This document shows positions 60,425 through 64,000 of a stretch of 64,000 bases of DNA, in pieces. Origin of the DNA: Haloimpatiens lingqiaonensis (GTDB lineage Bacteria; Bacillota; Clostridia; Clostridiales; Clostridiaceae); assembly GCF_044502415.1 (NCBI RefSeq), contig NZ_CP172402.1; one strand, given 5' to 3'. How positions within the stretch are numbered: position 1 is the stretch's first letter; the number at the start of each line of letters is the position of its first letter. Below the pieces are notes generated by a model. That model was not told the DNA's origin. It worked only from the letters and a program-made list of their open reading frames with translations, and made no database searches. A program made the translations under genes and the position numbers.

Positions 60425-61858
60425 TTAAAGTAGGTTTGAAAAAATTCTAGCTACAGCTTCTATAAATTTTTTATAAAAAGGAGTATTTTCGAAATAGTTA
60501 TAATCAACAAAAGTACTCTCCTTTAAATCATTTAAAAAAGTTGTTTTTAATTCCTCTGTAGAGGATTTATCGTATATAATTGCATTTATTTCATAGTTTA
60601 ATTCGAAGCTACGAATATCCATATTGGCAGTACCTATAGTAGAAATTTCTCCATCTACGGTCATAAATTTAGAGTGCATAAAAGCCCCCTTTTTATAAAG
60701 ATATATTTCAATACCGTACTTGGCAAGTTCTGCAAGGTACGTTCTAGACGCGTAATAGACGGTGAAGTGGTCGTAGATACCTGGGAATAAAATTTTTATT
60801 TTAATGCCACTTAAAGCAGCTATTTTTAGGGCGTTCATAACACTGGAATTTGGTACAAAATATGGTGTAGCTATATAAATATGATCTTTGGCTAGAAAAA
60901 TCATTTTAATAATTACCTGCATAATAGAGGCGTTTTCTGAGTCAGGACCGCTTTTCACTAATTGCATTACCTTTCCTTTAGAGTTATTAGGGGTAGGAAA
61001 ATATGATTCAAAATCACTATGCCAAGGGAATTCATTTTGACTTTTTTTAACCATAAAAAAGTCATCTAAAAATGAAGCTTGAAGGCCAAGCACAGAGTCA
61101 CCTTCAATCATTATATGGGTGTCTCGCCAGTAGCCTAATTTGCTTTTACCTAAGTATTCATCTCCAATATTTATTCCACCTAAAAATCCTATTTTACCGT
61201 CTATAACAACTATTTTACGATGGTTTCTATAATTTAGTTGGGTATTTATCCTTTTAAATAATGGAGCTAGAAAGTAAGTATAAAAAACTACATCTACCCC
61301 TGCAGATTTTAAATCATCTATAAAGTCCTTTTTTATAGTAGGGGAACCAACTTTATCTATGATAAAACGAACTTCAACCCCTTCTTTAGCTTTTTCTATT
61401 AGTATGTCTTTTATTTCATTTCCTATTGTGTCATTTTTAACTATATAATATTCAAGATGTATGTGATGCTGTGCATTTTTAAGACAAGTCTTTAATGCCT
61501 TAAATTTTTCTTCACCATTAGCAAAGATGGATATATCATTATCTATAAAAACCGGACAATTATTATTATTCATTATCAAGTGTATGAGAGAAGAATATTT
61601 AACATTTTTTATATTATATAGTGCTTCTGATACAAGCTTGTGAGTGCGCTTAGTAACCTCAGGGTTTAACTTGTGCTTTTTCCAATTCCTGCCCGCGAAC
61701 ACATACAAAAATAACCCTATGGGTGGTAGTATTATTAATACTAATAGCCATGCTATGGTTTTTTCTGGTCTACGTCTTTCTAGAACGATTACTACTGTTG
61801 ATATTATAGCATTTATTATAAAAAACCAAGAGAGTATCCGTATAACGCCAATATTCAT
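60425..61858 (-). CDS. cls: Cardiolipin synthase
   Basis: A 477-residue phospholipase-D-type enzyme that makes cardiolipin from two phosphatidylglycerols. Two N-terminal membrane helices (residues ~4-22 and 35-55) carry the family block RRPEKTIAWLLVLIILPPIG (interrupted here for length). The two HKD motifs are HRKIVVIDGKIGFLGG near 220 and HSKFMTVDGEISTIGTAN near 400. ATG 61858 has AAGGAGG upstream; an ATG six codons earlier lies inside that site. Confidence 0.93.
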   Translation of the reverse strand: MNIGVIRILSWFFIINAIISTVVIVLERRRPEKTIAWLLVLIILPPIGLFLYVFAGRNWKKHKLNPEVTKRTHKLVSEALYNIKNVKYSSLIHLIMNNNNCPVFIDNDISIFANGEEKFKALKTCLKNAQHHIHLEYYIVKNDTIGNEIKDILIEKAKEGVEVRFIIDKVGSPTIKKDFIDDLKSAGVDVVFYTYFLAPLFKRINTQLNYRNHRKIVVIDGKIGFLGGINIGDEYLGKSKLGYWRDTHIMIEGDSVLGLQASFLDDFFMVKKSQNEFPWHSDFESYFPTPNNSKGKVMQLVKSGPDSENASIMQVIIKMIFLAKDHIYIATPYFVPNSSVMNALKIAALSGIKIKILFPGIYDHFTVYYASRTYLAELAKYGIEIYLYKKGAFMHSKFMTVDGEISTIGTANMDIRSFELNYEINAIIYDKSSTEELKTTFLNDLKESTFVDYNYFENTPFYKKFIEAVARIFSNLL

Positions 61859-62056
61859 AGGAGTCCTCCTTAACAAATTAATTATGCAAAAAACATATTT
61901 TATAGTTTAAAACTTTTAATAAGCTAAGTGTTCAATTTATTGATTTATGTAAACATATAATAGCAATTATTTTTAAATATTTCAAAGGATTTATGATAAA
62001 TTTATAGAAATATTCTATAATATGTAAAATTGTATTTCAATTCTGTGGGGGGTATT

Positions 62057-63121
62057 ATGAGACTGGAATTTATAAAAAATTTAGGTGGAAAAGAAATTTT
62101 AGCTAGGAATATACTTTCTAGCGATGGAAATATACTTTTAAAAAAGGGAACTAAGTTAACTTTAAATTATATAAGACAATTGGAGTCAAATGGTGTATAC
62201 CTTGTGTATATAAAAGATGACAGATTTTCTAATATAGATGTCAAAGAAAATGAAGAGATAGATATATTGAAGTCTTCAACTTTAAAGGAGATACCTTTTT
62301 TATTTCAAAATATATTATCGGGTGACAAAGCGGAAGTAAAGAAAAGTTTAAGAAACATTGAAAGTATTATTGATTACATTTCGGAAGAAAAGAATATAAA
62401 TACTAACTTATACGAAGTAAAAGTATATGATGATTATACGTATATACATTCCTTAGATACAGGTATAATGGCTACATATTTAGGAGTTAAAATGGGTTGG
62501 AATAAGGAGAAGGTTAAAGAACTTGGGATGTGTGGAATGCTTCATGACATTGGAAAGACCAAAATTCCAAATGAAATAATTAACAAGAAAGGGCCTTTAA
62601 CAGATGAGGAACTTGAAGTTATAAAGAAACATCCTGTATATGGAAGTAAAATATTAAAGGATAGAGGACTTTTTTCTGAAAGCATTATATTAGGGGTGTT
62701 GCAGCATCATGAAAAGATTTCAGGAACGGGATATCCTTTGGGACTAAGGGAAAATGAAATTTGTGATTATGCAAAGATAATAAGTATTTGTGATGTTTTT
62801 ACTGCAGTAAGTGCAAATAGAAGTTATAGAAATAGATTTTCACCTAATGAAGCTTATGAGTTAATACTTAGTAATTCTGGCATAATGTTTGAGCCACAGT
62901 ATGTAGAAAAATTTAAAGAATGTTTTTCTATATATCCTTTAGGATGTAAAATAAAATTGTCCAATGGCTTAGAGGGATATGTATTGGAGCAAAATGAAAA
63001 TTTTCCGGATAGACCAATAATAAGAATTACATATGATAAGAATCAAAAGGGCAATGTTTATACATGTGATATGAATTTATTAGATAATCCTAATATTACC
63101 ATAGTTGATGTTTTTATATAG
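62057..63121 (+). CDS. HD-GYP domain protein (probable c-di-GMP phosphodiesterase)
   Basis: A 354-residue protein. Residues ~1-80 are a small N-terminal domain often found with HD-GYP (ILARNILSSDGNILLKKG). The HD-GYP core begins near 130: YIHSLDTG, MLHDIGKTKIP, IKKHPVYGSKIL, HHEKISGTGYP and CDVFTAVSANRSYR. All metal and substrate residues are present. It should degrade cyclic di-GMP. GGGGGG before ATG 62057 chooses the start over an upstream TTG. Confidence 0.9.
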   Translation: MRLEFIKNLGGKEILARNILSSDGNILLKKGTKLTLNYIRQLESNGVYLVYIKDDRFSNIDVKENEEIDILKSSTLKEIPFLFQNILSGDKAEVKKSLRNIESIIDYISEEKNINTNLYEVKVYDDYTYIHSLDTGIMATYLGVKMGWNKEKVKELGMCGMLHDIGKTKIPNEIINKKGPLTDEELEVIKKHPVYGSKILKDRGLFSESIILGVLQHHEKISGTGYPLGLRENEICDYAKIISICDVFTAVSANRSYRNRFSPNEAYELILSNSGIMFEPQYVEKFKECFSIYPLGCKIKLSNGLEGYVLEQNENFPDRPIIRITYDKNQKGNVYTCDMNLLDNPNITIVDVFI

Positions 63122-63154
63122 TAGAAAGTTAGTAAGGAAAAGTTTACGGAATAT

Positions 63155-63290
63155 ATTTATCCGATGACTACCTGCCGTAATACTCCCACTTCTAACAAAG
63201 TGGGAGATAACGGCAGCTACGTCCCTGGATAACGATCTCTAACCTTCAGATGGAGTAAAAACTTCATCTGAAGGTTAGAAATCTATTTAT
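63155..63290 (+). repeat. Dispersed structured element, copy 3
   Basis: Third copy of the element at 2299 and 35426. The terminal hairpin here is almost perfect: CTAACCTTCAGATGGAGT / ACTTCATCTGAAGGTTAG around AAAA. The 3' arm differs from the other copies (GGTTAG against GCTAAG) so that pairing is kept or improved. Confidence 0.88.
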
Positions 63291-63385
63291 AAAAAAATAT
63301 TGAAAACATATATAATTTTAGAGTATAATTGGTATATACAACATAACAACATGATAATAGTGTGTTTGCATTGGAGGGTAATATT

Positions 63386-64000
63386 TTGAAAAAAATTTGT
63401 AAGGATAGTCCACTTCCACTTTATTATCAAATAAAACAAGTATTGCTTGACATGATAGAAGACGGGGAATTAGGGCCAGGAGAATTAATTCCGCCTGAAA
63501 GGGAAATTTGTGAGCTTCAAGAAGTGAGTAGAATGACTGTGAACAAAGCTATAATGTCTTTGGTTAACGAGGGAGTGCTATATAGAGAGCAGGGAAAAGG
63601 AACCTTTGTTGCTGAGCCTAAGGAAAAACAACAATTACAGTTAAAGGGATTTACAGAGCAAATGGAGGAAAAGGGACTTAAGTCTAGTTCGAAGATAATA
63701 TCCTTCAGTATAAAAGATGCTACTAATCAAATAAAAAATGCATTAAAACTCCCTGAGGAGGATAGTCAAGTTATAGAAATAAACAGATTAAGAATTATAG
63801 AGAAGGAACCCTATGCCATAGAAAAAGTTTTTATTCCTCGTTATATGTTTAAAGATTTGACTAAGGAAAGTTTAGAGGGAAAATCCCTTTATGAAATATT
63901 TAGGGAAAAGTATAACTTAAACCTAAAATTTGCAAAACAAACTATAGAACCAATAATGCTAAATGAGTTTGAAAGTAAATTGTTAAATCAAGAGAATAAT
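63386..64000 (+). CDS. GntR family transcriptional regulator (UTRA type), partial
   Basis: At least 205 residues; the gene runs off the window. The N-terminal winged helix is SPLPLYYQIKQVLLDMIEDG with PPEREICELQEVSRMTVNKAI and GKGTFVAEPK. The UTRA effector domain follows (GFTEQMEEKG, VIEINRLRII, EKVFIPRYMF). Members such as NagR sense sugar phosphates and repress sugar-use operons; the target here is not in the window. TTG start after TTGGAGGGT. Confidence 0.9.
   Translation, partial: MKKICKDSPLPLYYQIKQVLLDMIEDGELGPGELIPPEREICELQEVSRMTVNKAIMSLVNEGVLYREQGKGTFVAEPKEKQQLQLKGFTEQMEEKGLKSSSKIISFSIKDATNQIKNALKLPEEDSQVIEINRLRIIEKEPYAIEKVFIPRYMFKDLTKESLEGKSLYEIFREKYNLNLKFAKQTIEPIMLNEFESKLLNQENN

Overview
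The window is low-GC chromosomal DNA of a Clostridium sensu stricto type Firmicute. Support: strong purine-rich ribosome binding sites, frequent TTG/GTG starts, a clostridial 16S rRNA gene, ISLre2-type transposases, a TPP riboswitch in front of thiC, and a radical-SAM/Cys-rich-peptide locus of a kind best known from clostridia. I cannot name the species.

Layout. 1-1345: the 3' end of one rRNA operon (23S end, 5S) followed by eight tRNA genes in two transcription units. 1.6-6.3 kb: sfsA, a Zn-ribbon NUDIX hydrolase and, convergently, a two-gene membrane operon (DUF1576). 6.4-9.5 kb: an IS with a second IS nested in it. 9.7-13.5 kb: three small Cys-containing proteins, an M32 carboxypeptidase and a class V aminotransferase. 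13.7-17.5 kb: a C5 cytosine methyltransferase whose probable partner endonuclease is broken by an ISLre2 element. 17.6-21.7 kb: a ThiF/TcdA-like enzyme, a TPP riboswitch with thiC, and a PurF-type amidotransferase. 22-30.2 kb: the most interesting accessory locus: a radical SAM/SPASM maturase, a 58-residue Cys-rich candidate precursor, an anchored erythromycin-esterase/ChaN-like protein, a decayed IS, a peptide-type ABC exporter, a second truncated Cys-rich ORF and an ABC ATPase remnant. 30.3-35 kb: DUF4230, a frameshifted MFS gene, a double-GNAT protein and a MATE exporter. 36.1-41.3 kb: a complete 16S-23S-5S-tRNA-Lys operon. 41.6-46.4 kb: an MscS channel and three M42 peptidases, the third lacking catalytic residues. 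46.5-53.3 kb: an HD-protein remnant, an MNT-HEPN-CPBP operon, dut, birA (frameshifted), GNAT, amidohydrolase and Gfo/Idh oxidoreductase. 53.5-64 kb: an intact copy of the first IS, a GH42 beta-galactosidase with a premature stop, MATE, SSB, uracil-DNA glycosylase, a tnpB scrap, cardiolipin synthase, an HD-GYP protein and a partial GntR regulator.

The intergenic DNA is unusually rich in dispersed repeats. A ~230-bp inverted-repeat element fills exactly the space between the stop codons of convergent genes in two places. A ~135-bp element with a conserved nested secondary structure occurs three times. TTGACAA and CTAGAAC heptamer tracts sit in the rRNA spacers. The element interrupted by an IS at 3.07-4.53 kb and the intact copy at 59.2 kb act as filled and empty sites, and show the transposition and a one-heptamer length change directly.

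Several genes carry single-base lesions (MFS, birA, GH42, a transposase copy). They are either real decay or sequencing error, and I flag them separately.
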